In this document: positions 44,461 to 57,039 of the stretch, one piece after another
Numbering within the stretch: the first letter of the stretch is position 1
Layout of the letters: the number at the start of each line of letters is the position of its first letter
NCBI GenBank assembly: GCA_009823395.1
Contig: CM020517.1
Span: forward strand, 10,753,501-10,817,500
Reading direction: 5' to 3'
DNA length: 64,000 bases
Origin: Thamnaconus septentrionalis
Lineage: Eukaryota; Chordata; Actinopteri; Tetraodontiformes; Monacanthidae
Position numbers and translations under genes: made by a program
Notes under the pieces: generated by a model
What the model was told of the DNA's origin: nothing
The model's database searches: none
Seen by the model: only the letters and a program-made list of their open reading frames with translations

Positions 44461-46109
44461 GTCTTTGTCAGCGCCAGCGCTTTTAGCTGGCGTACGCCAC
44501 TAAGTATCTGTTGATTTTGGACAGTTTCACGGCCACTTTTCTGTGTCGCAGGTGGTGCGCTGCTGTTAGTTTTCCCCCAAAAAAGAAAAAATGGCTGGGA
44601 TGCCCTTTAACAGTTTTAACACGTGTTGTTTTCAAGGGTGTCCTTTTGCTTGGTCCAAGGCCAGAACAGCAGTGGCACTCTGGCGTTAACCCCCGCCTGG
44701 TTCCTAGAGGTTGAACCTAACCACCTCACTCCCTCCCCCGCCCGCCTGATTTACTGCAGCCAGTGGACACGGCGGCCATTAAAACGATGTAAATTTGCAG
44801 TGTTTGTAAAGAGAAAGGTGCGTGAACCCGGCGGCGGACCACCCACCCTTCTCTCCCTCCGACAACACTCTCCACGCCTGTGGCTCACAAATCAGTCGAG
44901 GGAGGCGGTGGGGGGTTGGGGTGGGTTCATTTGGGGAAGGTCAGCGACCTTTTTATCACCTCCTCAGGACAGACATTGGGGCCATATCTCTGACACGGCA
45001 CGATTGGATGCTGCGCATCCTTCCCGGCGTGCGTCTGTCGGATGGTGTTCGTCGCCCCGGAAGGACGAGAAGAAGAAGCGTCTTTGAAATACGCAGCAAG
45101 AGTCTAAAAACAGCGTCGCCAAAGAGAAGTCGGAGCAGTTTTACCCCTTTGAATTAGAATCCTGGCAGCCACATCCGACGCGTGCAGAGCTTTTGGCCGC
45201 CTTTGACGTCTCCTGTCGGCGCCTTTATGTGCATCCTTGTTTACGTGCCGGTGTCGCGCGCTAGCTTTGTGTCTGTCAGTCGCGCCGGTGCCTCTGCCTC
45301 GCCTGTCCCGACGTGCTCCCATGCGTCTCCAGGCATTTGGCACCCTCTCATAGCCCACACTCTCTCTCTCTCACGCAGACACACAGGCACGGCCACAATT
45401 AGCCGAGATAAGCTGGAGGATTCTGTGACTTCCTGCAGATTCGTCGCCAGATAAGGGCAGAGCAATTCAACAAAAAAAGGACGGAAAAGAAAACAGCCGG
45501 CGCAGACGGCGGGGTTTTTTTTTTTCCGCGCGACTGAGGGAAAGATCCACTCACTCAGAAGCCAAGAACTGCCCGTCGACGTGATGATTGGCCCCGGCGT
45601 CATCCTGTCATAGCGCATTACTTTTGGTTTTTTGCACCCCTCGATAGCACTCTTTGCTGAAACTCATTTATCACATGGCGGGAGACGGACACCATCATAT
45701 CACAGGGGAAGTGTCTGAAAGTGTGATAACACAGTGTTTTTGGAGAGAGGCAGACAGCTTATTAAAGTCTGGCCGGTAGAAATCAACACTGTCGGACATA
45801 TGGCCTGAATACTAACACACAGACTGCATTTGATTGCACCGCTACTCATCTAAATATATCTCTTTAACGACATACTTGCAACACTGCTCCTTGCTGCCTT
45901 ATGACAGAGCGAGATTCTTTTTTTTTTTACAACTTTATATTGCTCTCAAATTTGATCTCTTGGGATTAAAATAGGATTTTCACAGAGAGTTGCTGCAGAA
46001 AGTCTCGTCTTTTCAAACGGTTGACACTAGGTTTTGATTGGAGCGGCTGTAACGGGGTTGAAGTGAGGCTTAATTGCGTGGTTCTCGAGGTAAAGATGGT
46101 TTATTGTGG
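44461..46109. other. Intergenic, no gene seen
   Basis: Mostly unique sequence with short CT and A/T runs (45360, 45515, 45919). 45650-45960 is A/T-rich and repeat-poor. No coding domain recognised. Confidence 0.5.
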
Positions 46110-46435
46110 CAATTTGGCATGCTGTGCTGCTGTGGCAAGAAGGTTGTGGGTTCAATTCCGGGGCCCGGTGGTCTGTCCATTTGCGTTCCCCCTGTGTTTG
46201 CGTGGATCCCCTCCTGGAAGCTCCCGGGACCTGCACTCGAGCCCAACTGATAATTCTAAACTGTGCGTAGGTGTGAGTGTGAGTGCGGATGGCTGTTTGT
46301 CTCAACGTGGCCCTGCGATGAACCGGCGACTTGTACCGAGTGTAACCCCGCCTTCACCCCAGGACAGCTGGGATTGACGCCAGCACCCCTGCGACCCTGA
46401 GTGCAGGATAAGCGGTGACGGACACCGGGTGGATG
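46110..46435 (+). mobile_element. tRNA-derived SINE, nearly complete
   Basis: The plus-strand copy has a B box GGTTCAATTCC (46149-46159), then GTAGGTGTGAGTGTGAGTG (46266-46284) and GGCCCTGCGATGAACCGGCG (46310-46329). It ends in the diagnostic tail AGCTGGGATTGACGCCAGCA (about 46365-46384) followed by GGATAAGCGGTGACGGA. It is the same family as the minus-strand copies at 5872 and 10871. The middle is partly degraded. Confidence 0.72.
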
Positions 46436-48499
46436 TAGTTTAGGTAAACAGAACTGAGTAAAACCGGCCTAAAAGTGGCTAATAATTGATGTAATGCACA
46501 AGTTTAGGTTTCTGATTACATAGTCAGGCGCAGTCTGGGGGCAGCCTCACTTCCAAGGCATAATGGAATGCACCATAAACCCCTTCATTCTTAGCATAAC
46601 TGTTGTGGTAACAGAACGGCCCTTTCAAAATAAGATAGAAGACAAAACAAAACAAAACGCTTCTTTTTGATGTGCGATGAGGACTGGGAGGCCTTAATCA
46701 GGAATAACGGCCGCATGGTGGAAAAAAGGCTTTCAGCTCATCTTAAAAAAAAAACAGAAAATCCAGTAAAGTAGCTTTCTCTCGGAAAAAGCCAAAGTAG
46801 CCGCGATTCCTGTTGAAGAGTGACTGCGTCCCTCTGGCGCGGCGCTGCTCATCTTGCTTATTGCTGCCCAGAGTGCTATGACAACACAAGTGAGAAGAGA
46901 TTTAATCTCCTCAGCACGGCTAATAGCGCCGCCGCTGCTGTCCGGGTGCCAGAACATATACAGAGGGCCCAATCATCTCCTTTTCTTACATGTACACATT
47001 TTTTTTTTCCCCTGGCCGAGGTTCTCGGCAGCACTGTCAAGAGTAAAGAGATAAAGAATGTACAGAGGAGGCGACCGAGGGACCCGACGGGTGGGTGGGT
47101 GGGGGGGGCAGCGCCGTCGTGAGAAGTGTCCGCCGCCGCGTCATTAACACCCAATGGCGCTGGAGCGACGCGGCGAGAGAGACGAGGGCGGGGGCGGGCG
47201 TGCGACGTTTGGGGGGGGGGCCTCCGAGCACCAGGGGCGAAATTGCAAACCCAAGGTTCCTGATACAACCTGTTATTATTTTTGACACAAGCCATTTACA
47301 ATAGCTATGAAGGTGGCAATGGAAAATGTAATATTGATTGTATGCCCTCAAGGCTTTGCTCCCCTGACTTCTAAACGTCACACATATGCTGGATGTGATG
47401 ATATGTTTCTCTTTGTTTTGTTTTGTTTTTTATTTTGTTTTTTTTTCTACCACCACACTTCCACAAATCCTTTTTTTTTTTGTGTGTGTGTGTGTGTGGG
47501 GAGTGGGGGGGGGGATACAGTTGTTTGTTGAGAGTTTATTTGATGAGGTAATTACTCGGGTAGATTGAAGGGGTAAGGTTATGTTTCAGGAGTGGAGGAA
47601 AGTAATAGAAAGCCACATAAAGGCGGCGACGCTGATCCTGGTGGGATGTGACAGGTGTTAATATACCCAGTGGCAATCTGTATTTCGCCTCTTTTTCATC
47701 AGGGCTGCTTACCGAATCACCGCCAAATGACGTTTAGGAAACATTAAGCGACTGTTGCACCACGGAATCGCAGCCACTCATCTTTGGAATTATTAGGAAG
47801 TATGCTAATGTGCTAACAAAGACACGCACGCACACACACAATGAGAGGGAAACAACACAAATGTGTGATTTTATTTTGTTGTTGTTGTTTTTTTTGTTCC
47901 CTTCCTCTCGGGTACAGGGGTTCTGAGCCGTAAACACCCACAGTAGAAGGAAGAGGAAGCTATTAAGCTCCTAAAGCGCGGGCGGCTAGCTAAACAAGCG
48001 GCGGAACAAGTGGGGAAAGAGTGAGCCGGCCTTTGGAGTAGCCCCCACGTCTCTGTCTGCCTGTGACAGCAAACTGTCAAAAGCAAAACAAACATGTTTA
48101 ACGAGGCCCTCAAAGGACTGGAGACAATCGTGCGAGTCTGTGTGAGGTGCGGTTGGAAGTCTGGGTATCTGGGGAGATTCCAGGGGTTATCTGCCAATGT
48201 GTTAATTACGCTCGGGCTTCTCTTCTCTCCTCTCTGGTAAGTGCGACAACATTTTATGTTTTTTTTGTTTTTTTTGTGTAGCCGGAATGAATGCGTGACC
48301 CCTCCGCTCCCCCTCGGCGGAGCGAACCGCTGATTGCCGCGTTAAAAGCTATCTTTTTGAAAAGCGTGTTTTTTTTTGTTTTTTTCAAAGAGCCCTTTCT
48401 CTCTATGCTGCAGGGCACTTCGGAGCGCGCCGTGGACTTGCATGATGATTCAGATGACCGCTTAAAATGTTCCTAAAAGAAAATTTTGCAAGTGCGCAA
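46436..48499. other. Intergenic, no gene seen
   Basis: Contains G-rich patches (47090-47110, 47211-47221), T-rich runs (47415-47480), a GT run (47480-47498) and unique pieces at 46480-46960 and 47520-47790. Confidence 0.5.
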
Positions 48500-49390
48500 C
48501 CTCTGTCTCGTCAAGAGTTCTTCACGTTTTGATTTTGCACTTAGCTCTTTCAAAATCCTTCAGAGACTGATTAGACAGAGGAATTTTCTAAACTGTGTTA
48601 CCCTCCATTATTACCTCAGACTGGTTGGATTGACTCCCATCATCCAGCTCAACCTGCCATGTTGCGTCAGTTTTTGTCTCCGTCAAAGCCCCCTCGTATT
48701 CTCCTAACACGCTGAGAGCGACATGGTTTTATCTCTGTCATCACATTAGTTTGAGTGGAGGAAAAGTACCCCTAATGACACAGAGATTATTGGCTTTGTG
48801 TTTTGGTTTACCAGTAAATGCTGGCCATGCCGATGGGATTTCCCATAGCTTACGCGATCAGTTTACAATAACTATTATTGTATTCTGCCGACAAGCTGCA
48901 ATGAAACCAATCTGGGCTGCTTCACTCAGCGGGGAAATGGTTTTGCAGAATGGGCTGCAAGACTCTTGACCGGTTTTATTCCCAAAGATGGAAATTACGT
49001 TTCTGCTGACGGTGCTTTAACTTTAACATTCAGGCTTCACAATCAAGCATCTTGTCTCCGACAAACTGAGGCCACGTTAAATGAAAATTAATGTGAAACA
49101 AATAACAAGGAACCCTTTGAGCAGATATCGGCTGAGCAATAAGTGTGTTCAAACTAGTCAATGATATAATAAACTTGGCAGCCCATGCTCTCATTTTATG
49201 ATGCCATTGCGGGTTGGCAGCCTTTATATGATGAACATTTCGATAAATGTGATGCAAAGAAGCCTCTCCGCCGAGACTGCTGCAGTCACGTGTCTGCAAG
49301 TGACATCCAGTCAGCATTAAGTGGTACCAGATATTCCCCAAGGCCAGTCACACTTACAAGCCATTGAAGCAACTATCCAATTAGGGTGCT
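48500..49390. promoter_or_regulatory. Strong candidate conserved enhancer block, about 890 bp
   Basis: Nearly 900 bases without simple repeats, coding potential or recognisable mobile DNA. Motifs include CTGATTAGACAG (about 48568), CCATTATTACCTC, a palindromic pair of SOX cores (48864-48882), GAAAATTAATGTG (about 49083) and CCAATTAGGG (about 49378). It ends shortly before a MITE. Confidence 0.47.
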
Positions 49391-49556
49391 TTTTGCCCTC
49401 GAACACAGGACATTAACCTGGTCACCTGGAGAAAAGTATTATAACGATTTTCTCTAAAGATTGCACAGTACCGTAACCTCACGAAAAACAACGCAATAGC
49501 CTTGTGCTGGTCAGTGTTAGCAGAATTATATAACCCAACAAGACCGTTATGAAGCT

Positions 49557-50027
49557 TTAAAGGGGCCCTATTATGGCCATTTCCAGATCTAATAAAGTCA
49601 TTTTGGTGGTCTACTTCCAACAATAAACAAGCTTTGTTTGGTTTGAGCTGCACAGGCCTTACAAACCCCTCAGTGTGAAGAGGCTGCTTTGGCTCTCCTC
49701 CCCTCCTCTCCCCCCTGGGCCCTCTGAATGGATCACTCCCTTGTGAGTGGCCAGTCGCTCACTGCTAGCTATAGCTAGCAGGGAAGATGGCTACCAGCTC
49801 TTGTGCAGTGGTTCCTCGCCTACATTAAAAAACAAGCACAAAAAATCAGCAGATTTGTTCCTGTGATAATCAGCTTGACCTGTGATGTAGAAAGTGGAGC
49901 AAAATCTGAATGGCAACCTGTCATTTGTCACACTGTGTGTGTTAGTAGGCGGGTCGGTAATTAATGCAAAAATGCAAAAAGATGTTATTGCGCTAAAAAA
50001 AGATAGTTTTTCATAATGGACCCCCTA
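49557..50027. mobile_element. MITE with AGGGGCCCTATTATG-type ends, possible TTAA target site
   Basis: The left end TTAAAGGGGCCCTATTATGG (49557-49576) pairs with the right end CATAATGGACCCCC (50012-50025), giving short terminal inverted repeats around about 470 bp of non-coding DNA. A TTAA precedes the left end, as for piggyBac-type insertions, but the right copy is degraded to TAAT. The interior has the look of a widespread fish repeat. The superfamily is uncertain. Confidence 0.6.
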
Positions 50028-51559
50028 ATATTGAAAAACATTCTAATTGTAACCAGTAGATCCTTGAGATAGACAGATACCCTTTTAAAGCCAAACCTAA
50101 ACAGCTACCAAATGTTTGATTCTTATATTCTGTTTTCTTTTTTTTCTGTTAATTGTGCTTGCCGTTGGTGCCAATGAACTGCAAGCTAACGGCTAGTATC
50201 TGTCCTCTCAAGTAGCCCTCGTGCTCAACGTGTCAGATGACCACCGGGCCGAATCAGATCTGCGGGACAGCTTGCCCACCACGAGCAAAAAGTTTTAGCT
50301 GGAAAACTCGAGAAAGGCCACGAAAGAGGAGGAGAAGATCAAATCAGCGGTTCTGTCGGCCCTTGTAAGCGCTGATCCCCCCTGAGAGAGATTGTGGGAT
50401 CACAATACTCGCCATAAAACAGCAGGAGCCCCGGCCAGCTGTCTGAAAAGGACCTGCCTCTCAACAGAGCGAACTGAAGCAGCGAACTGGAGAAGGGGGA
50501 ACGAGCGGCCTGGGGGGGTGGCGGGTTGTCGGGTTAGGGGGTTGGGGGGGTGGCGTGGTGGAGTTTCTCGTATACACAGGTTGAATGAGGGGGTCTTAGC
50601 AGTTGAACCTATAGAATTGAGCAGGAACGGTGGAGTGGGAGTTGGTATGCAGGGGGACTGAGGAGGGAGGGGGGTCTTGTTGGTCATTATATGAAGCCTA
50701 AGTACAACACCAGCCTCTCATTCTCCCACTCCTGAAGGTTCACGTCCCTGCTGTGTTTACCACTGGCCCCCTATGGATTCTCTTAAATCAGACAGGAATA
50801 AGAGGCAGGACTGTGCACTCCCACCGCTTCGCATTTACCTGAGGCTTACCCTTTTGACCTCGGCTCCGCATGCCTCTCCGAGGGACAAATTATATTCTGA
50901 TTAAGCCTGCGTGTGTATTTTGTCATTAAATTGTTGCATAAAAATGGTGTTGACTAATTTGGGTGACCGAGGTGGCCGGGTGTATATTTTTTTGCATGTT
51001 GCAAAGTCTGGTTAGTTGCCCTGCGATCGGGGGGGAGATTTACCGCAGGTTGCACAGAATAGCAGTGTAGGAATAAATGTATTTATGAGCACTCGTTTGC
51101 TGCAGGAAGAAAAAAAAAAACACTGGGTGAAAACACAGTCGCACAATAGCGTCGTTCTAACAACTTGCACTCACAAAAAACAAAAAACACCAAGCGCTAA
51201 AGTGGTTAAAACGACTGGGCAAATGAATCATTTCAGGCTTGGCACGGCCGCTGCCTGGTTGAGAGGGCATGCGAAGTATGAATGCATGGAATAAATATGT
51301 CGCTGCTTTATGAAGTGTGAAATGGACCAATGCGAAGGCCTCTCCTCGCGCGTTGCTCATTGCTGAGGTGACTCCACGTTTACGGCCATTTACGCCCCCC
51401 ACCAACTCGCTGGTCTGAAAACCCAAATTTATGAGTCCGCCGGTGATTGTGATTTTTGTATGAAACAATATCCCAGTAGTTGGTGAGATCTGATGACTTG
51501 TTTTCAGCCGACTTACTGATGCTGAAATGTTTTTATTTTTTTGTCCAGTTTGAGTTACT
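50028..51559. other. Intergenic, no gene seen
   Basis: Unique sequence with a G-rich part (50510-50670) whose open frames are low-complexity. 51200-51470 is unique and repeat-free. Confidence 0.5.
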
Positions 51560-52580
51560 CTCAGGACCTAAGCTTGTGTCAGGGGATTGCAATTAAAATA
51601 GATTGAACACACGTCCCTGAGGGCCCAAGACCTAACAATAGCATGTAATGTAGGGAGTTTTATACCCAACACTAACAGTTAATGAGGACTTTGCGTTCTG
51701 CATTTGTTGTTTCCTGCATGAAACACTGTCAGCAAAACATGCATGTCGAATCCCCGCTCACTTGTGTATCTGCACATTTGCGATTTCTCTTATTCCCTTG
51801 TTGAAATGCACTGGTTTCCCAACGAATCACAGTCCGTTGCACTCTCTGCGCTCGCTTCCGTTCATTAAATGTTGCACAAAGGCTTTGTTGCCAATATAAG
51901 CAGGTTAACTTCACAAAGTTCAGCTGAATGTGGTCATTTTCTCCCACATTCCCCCGCTCCTCCACCACTTGTCCAGTCGCTTCGCCCCTATTAAGAGGGT
52001 CGGTTGCGAAAGGCTAAGACCCCGTGTCCATTGATTGTGCGGGATCAAGGCACCGTCATTGGTGCCCTTTGACCCCAGAGTTCTCTCTGGCGTTTGGCCT
52101 GAGAGTGCAGCTGCTGACGAGAGTTGGCATTCCTCCCCTTCAGGTCAGGACACCATTAGCCACACTGTAAAGAATGCAGCGTCATTTGTAATGAATGGAC
52201 GCGACTGACAAGACCAATCTGCATGAGAAAACAAGTTGCTGGTGACCCCTTGCTGTAACTTCTCCTGCCTTCAACGGTAAAGCTCCGGCGGGCTGGAAAA
52301 ATGTTCCCAAATCCCCACTTGTTAAGCCAACCAACCTTTTTTCTGCGTCTTTATTCAAGTCCCGCCCTCCTTGTAACGCCATGAATCCAATAAATTGTGG
52401 CAGAGCCTTTTAAATGTCAAACTGTACAAATCCCAATGCAATTAAATACATCATCCATGGTAAATTTGTATGATGTATGAGTCTTTGAGATTTTAGATAG
52501 ACTTGCAATCTGATGGTGTTGTTGCACTACGTAATGGCTTTTTAATGGCTCTGATGGACAAAACACATGTTACAAATATG
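51560..52580. promoter_or_regulatory. Unique region, possible regulatory DNA
   Basis: About 1 kb with almost no simple repeats, including CAATTAAAATAGATTG and CAGTTAATGAGG. Motif density is lower than in the blocks at 39.6 and 48.5 kb and no coding frame is convincing. Confidence 0.28.
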
Positions 52581-53824
52581 CCACAGCATGTAAGGTTCAA
52601 CCGGCCAGCATGTGGCCTCCGTCCCTCTATTACACCAACCGGTCATGATCTAGTCGCCTGGTGAAAGTCTAAATCTTTGCACTCCAGCTTCCTTCTTTGT
52701 TCCTCCTTTTTTTGCTGTTTACTTCCAGCTTGTATTTGGAAGCGCCGACTCCAACTGACATGCAGCTGTTTTCATCAAGCTCCTTCTACTGCTTGCGAAA
52801 AAAAAAAAAAAAAAAAAAAGAAAAAAGGCTGGAGACATCTCCAGTTCCTCTGGGACGCCGCGGCCACAAGTGTCTGCAGGGCTGCCTGTGCTGGAGTCTG
52901 TTTTGTTCGACTGTCGGAAAGAGGGGAGAGACCTCGTGGATCCTCAAACCCTTTGAAACGCTGTTTTTGTGATCGATCTGCAGACCAATTCAGTGCCCCC
53001 AGAGGAACAGACTCCTGCTCATGTGCTCCGGGGGAAGATGTTTTCCTTTCTTTTTTTCTCTCTCCCCTTCTTCTTCTTGTTTGAAGCTGATGGTGTTTGT
53101 GTTTTATGCAGGGGGAGGATGAAAAAAAAAAAAATCAGTCAAACTTGTTGATTTGTCCTGGGCATCCACGGCTCCACGGGCTTCCAGATGAAGACGTTTG
53201 CTTATACTCTGAACTCTCGCCAGATTTTTTTTTTTTTTTCCCCCTCTAAGGGACGAACAGTGTGATTGTTGATTGTACTTTAACTAAACTTGCCCTCCAA
53301 ACCTCTTTGAGCCAACTCCCCTTTCTCTTATCTCCTCTTTTTTTCTTCTTTTTAAGAGAAAAAAAAAACAAAACAAGATCGAGCCTGACACTGAGAGGGG
53401 GAAAAAATGGACCTCCTTTGCGACTAACGTTCTTCCCTTTCCACTGCAGACAGTTGTCAGGCGCTACAGTCCCAAACACCGTGTTGGGGCCTGGGGTGCT
53501 CCTTTGATCTCTCTTGACTAATAGTAATGGCTTGTTTATGTCTGGGCTGGGTGGCGGGGGGGGGGGCTCGGCCGGCTCTGTCAAACAAGGACTTTGTCCG
53601 GGCAGGTGATGCGTCTTGCGTTGCTCCACGCACTGGAACGCAGGAGGAACGCAGGATAGGCCGCAGCAAGATGCATGGCCACTTTAAAAAAAAACAAAAA
53701 AAACTCAGTTTATCAGTGATCAGTGTTTGAACGGCTAATCCCTTGTGCACTTACAACACTCATATCTCAGCGAGCGACCCGACACAGTCTGAGACTGCCA
53801 CCACGCCGTTTGTTGTCTGTTGGG

Positions 53825-53953
53825 GAAGAAGAAGCAGAAGCAGAAGAAGAAGAAGAAGAAGAAGAGGAGGAAGCAGAAGCAGAAGCAGAAGCAGAAGAAG
53901 AAGAAGAAGAAGAAGAAGAAGAAGAAGAAGAAGAAGAAGAAGAAGAAGAAGAG
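53825..53953. repeat. (GAA)n / (GCAGAA)n purine tract, about 128 bp
   Basis: Nearly uninterrupted GAA triplets with interspersed GCA, GAG and GAAGCAGAAGCA stretches. The last part (53893-53950) is almost pure GAA. Homopurine GAA runs of this kind can form triplex DNA. Confidence 0.93.
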
Positions 53954-54215
53954 CGCAGGTGCAAATGCAGAACAGAACTTGCAGATGTCTGGCTGCTAGC
54001 CAGGTCATGTGTGCAGTAGCAGGATGAGTCAGCGCTGCAGCGTGGGAGCACAAAGGGCAGGTGAATACAGGCCACGCCCACTTTTAATTTTCTCTTAACC
54101 ACCAAACCCGAGCGTTTGTTACTTCAAGGTAGATGCATTTAAAACACATTGTGGGAAAACTTCCCTCATGTTACAGGGATTGAGAGAGAGAAAAAAAAAC
54201 CTCAAACCTGGAGGC

Positions 54216-54279
54216 GCACCACCACCACACCACCACACCACACCACCACCACACCACCACACCACCATACCACCACACC
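54216..54279. repeat. (ACC/CACAC)n repeat
   Basis: Tandem ACCACC and ACCACACC units. Confidence 0.9.
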
Positions 54280-55236
54280 GGCACTGGCTGGCTGCTCCGT
54301 CGCTGCTTGACTCGTTGAATCAATCAATTAAATTCTCCTTAAACATTTATGCCACTCGTTACCGCTCCGATCCCATGATGGGTTGATGGATTGCAGGTGC
54401 TTCCTGTAGGCAGGGCGAAGCGGTGGGGGGGTGGGGGGGGCGGAGGGGATTGATTAAAGAGAAGCGCAAGGTGTTTTCTTCCAGCTCTCCGCCCATTATT
54501 CCATCATTCTTACCCTCCTTCCCTCCTCCTGCTGCTCCTGCGTCAGACGGACGTGTTCTCGGTTTTACAAGAGGTTACAAAAGGACATTCTCATTAAGAG
54601 CCCAAGCCAGTGTTAAGATGGTCATGCGGGGTGTGGCAAAGCTTAAAAAATAGAAAAAAAAAAAAGAAAAGAAAGGGGGGGGTAGAAATATATTCACACC
54701 AAGTTATTTTTCTGCAACAGGAGTGGGAGGACAGCTGACGGTGGGGGGGGTGGACGGACGGACGTGTTAAGACAGTTGCACCCAGGCAGGGCATTCCTCC
54801 TCGCCCTGGGCTGACGCAAACAAACACGCGCACTTGCCGTGGCTTTTAGATGCCATCGCACATTTGAACAAATATACAGGGACGAAATATTAGGGCTTGG
54901 TGCTTGACTCATCTGTCCTCCGCAGCACCGCCGCCACCCGCAAACATGTGCTCGCGCACATACCGAGAGACATTCCATCTCATCTGCCAACATGCCAAGG
55001 CTCCCAGCTCTGTGTCCGCACTGCGCACACACACACACGGAGGCGGACGCACAAACACACGCGAGCTTGATTAGAATGCGGCGGTCGGTTGACAAATGGC
55101 ACGGTGTTCATATTTTGCCTCTGGCTTGGCGGCGGTAATGATTCCATAATTGTCCTGAGCGCTCAACACTCACTTCCAATCAGCATCTGAAGAACGGCTG
55201 TGCAGCTGGCTACCCACGCTTCTGGAAACCGGCAGA

Positions 55237-55237
<1 letters not shown>

Positions 55238-55270
<33 letters not shown>
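55238..55270. repeat. (CA)16 microsatellite
   Basis: Uninterrupted CA run. Confidence 0.95.
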
Positions 55271-55276
<6 letters not shown>

Positions 55277-57039
55277 TGCACCCAGGAAGTAACTCACACA
55301 CTTTATGCAGATTGAAATAAATAGAAAAAAGATTCAAGATTTGTAACTTCAGATGGAGGAAGTCTGGAGAAGAATGCCCGCTGTGTTCACCGCCTTCATC
55401 TTCTTGCTTGGACATTGGCTGCGTGATCCTATCTGTCGATGCTGACGCAAAAACAAAACAAAACATTAAAAAAAAAAAAGGTCAGATGCACTGAACAAGG
55501 CAGCTGTGTGCCATTGTGGGCATGCCTCTGGAGCAGATAAGGACAGATGGCAAAGATTGGCTTCAACAAAGTTTTCTGTGTTTGTGTTAGTGGATTTTCA
55601 TGACCACTTTTCTTTGCGCGAGCGTGTAATCACGGAGCAGCACCCTCACTTAAGCACAGGCCAGTCTGCACCCTGATGAGCACTTTAGGGGTCCTTAGCA
55701 AAAAGACTTTCACAAATTCCATGAGCTTCTCAGGCTCAACCTCAGCCTAAACGGTGAACAGTGGTTAAAACCGGAATTTTATGATAGCCAAATGTCAGCT
55801 AGTGTGACATGCAGGAGACGTTCACTTGTTTGAGTTACTTCCTTAAGCCCCCATACAACAGGCGTGGGATGATTTTCAACACTGGCTGTGACCTGCTGTT
55901 CCTGTGGTCGTGGATCAGACCATTTCTGAGCTTGGGTGGGTTTGTTACCCCGCTCATGGTTGAAGCACTGTGGGTCAAACATGAACTGACTTTCCCATCT
56001 TCCAAAAAATGACAGGCTTGCATTTTAAACTCTTTTTCCTGCTATTTCTAGGTGCATTATGGTTTATATTAGAACTATTTGAAGAACCTTGAAAGGGGTC
56101 GACGCTCATCAGTCTGCAGCCCGCACACTTTCCCTCCTTGCAATGTCCCATAACTTAAATGTTGCATATACAGTCTGCGCCGTGCGTGTGAGGCCTTATG
56201 TAGGTCACCGTGTGGTGACTAGCGCCTCCCTCTCCTTATTTGCACTTAGAAGGAGGGAAATTATGCAAACAAGCAATCCATTTGCCGTGATGATATCACC
56301 CGCCGCCTGCCAGGCCGGAACATCTTGTACGAATCACTGGGCTATTACGTTGCACGCTGGTGCTACAGGACCCTGCGAGGGTTCGGGATTCGCCCCATGC
56401 AGACTTTAATTAGTGATGAATCAGGTCCTCTGGTCTCGGGTTCGCTGGAACGCCGTCCCGCTCGGAGGTTTTTTCGCTCCAATATTTTTGGGACCGACCT
56501 CTCTGAAAGGCTGCCAGGAATGTCAGAAATTCTAGTTGCGTGGGAGCGCCTTTGCCGAGTCTCCTCCTGGCCCCGGCTCTCACTATCCTCCTCGGCCGCC
56601 CCGTGCTCCTGCTATTAGCACTGCCCTCTGCAGGCTGCTGTGGACCACAGGTGATGATGTAAGCACATTTTTTTTCTGCGCCGTGCAACTGCCCGACCTT
56701 TCAACCCCCCCCATCTCCTCCCCTCCTCCTCCTGCAAGGCATGACGGGACATTCTCTTTTTTTTGGCGAGGTTTCGCTGCTGTATTTGAATGACTATATT
56801 TGATTCTGAGAAGATGACGTGACATCATCAGCAGCCAAAGATGGTGTGTCACCGGTGCTAAAGCAAACGGATCCGTGTGGTTTTCGTGGCTCCAGGCTAG
56901 CAGGAAGCTGGCCCCCGCGGCGGAGCGAAAGCGCAGACAGCACATGTCACTGCAGCTCCCGATGCAAATCTGGCACGCCGAGGGTATTCCAGAGACTGGT
57001 CGTGCCTCTGTGTGTGTGTGTGTGTGTGCATGTGTGTGA

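Larger units (their letters stand above)
52581..57039. other. Intergenic, repeat-rich, no gene seen
   Basis: Includes A20 (52799), T15 (53225), GAA (53825), ACC (54216) and CA (55238) repeats. 55480-56060 and 56090-56420 are unique and unclassified. Open frames of 60-140 codons here are repeat-driven or featureless. Confidence 0.5.

Noticed and set aside
48230..48245. GTAAGT splice-donor hexamer at about 48238
   Set aside because: No acceptor or plausible exon lies upstream, and isolated GTAAGT is expected by chance about once per 4 kb.
54216..54279. Regularly spaced repeats that might suggest a CRISPR array
   Set aside because: Units are 3-8 bases with no spacers; it is a simple tandem repeat.
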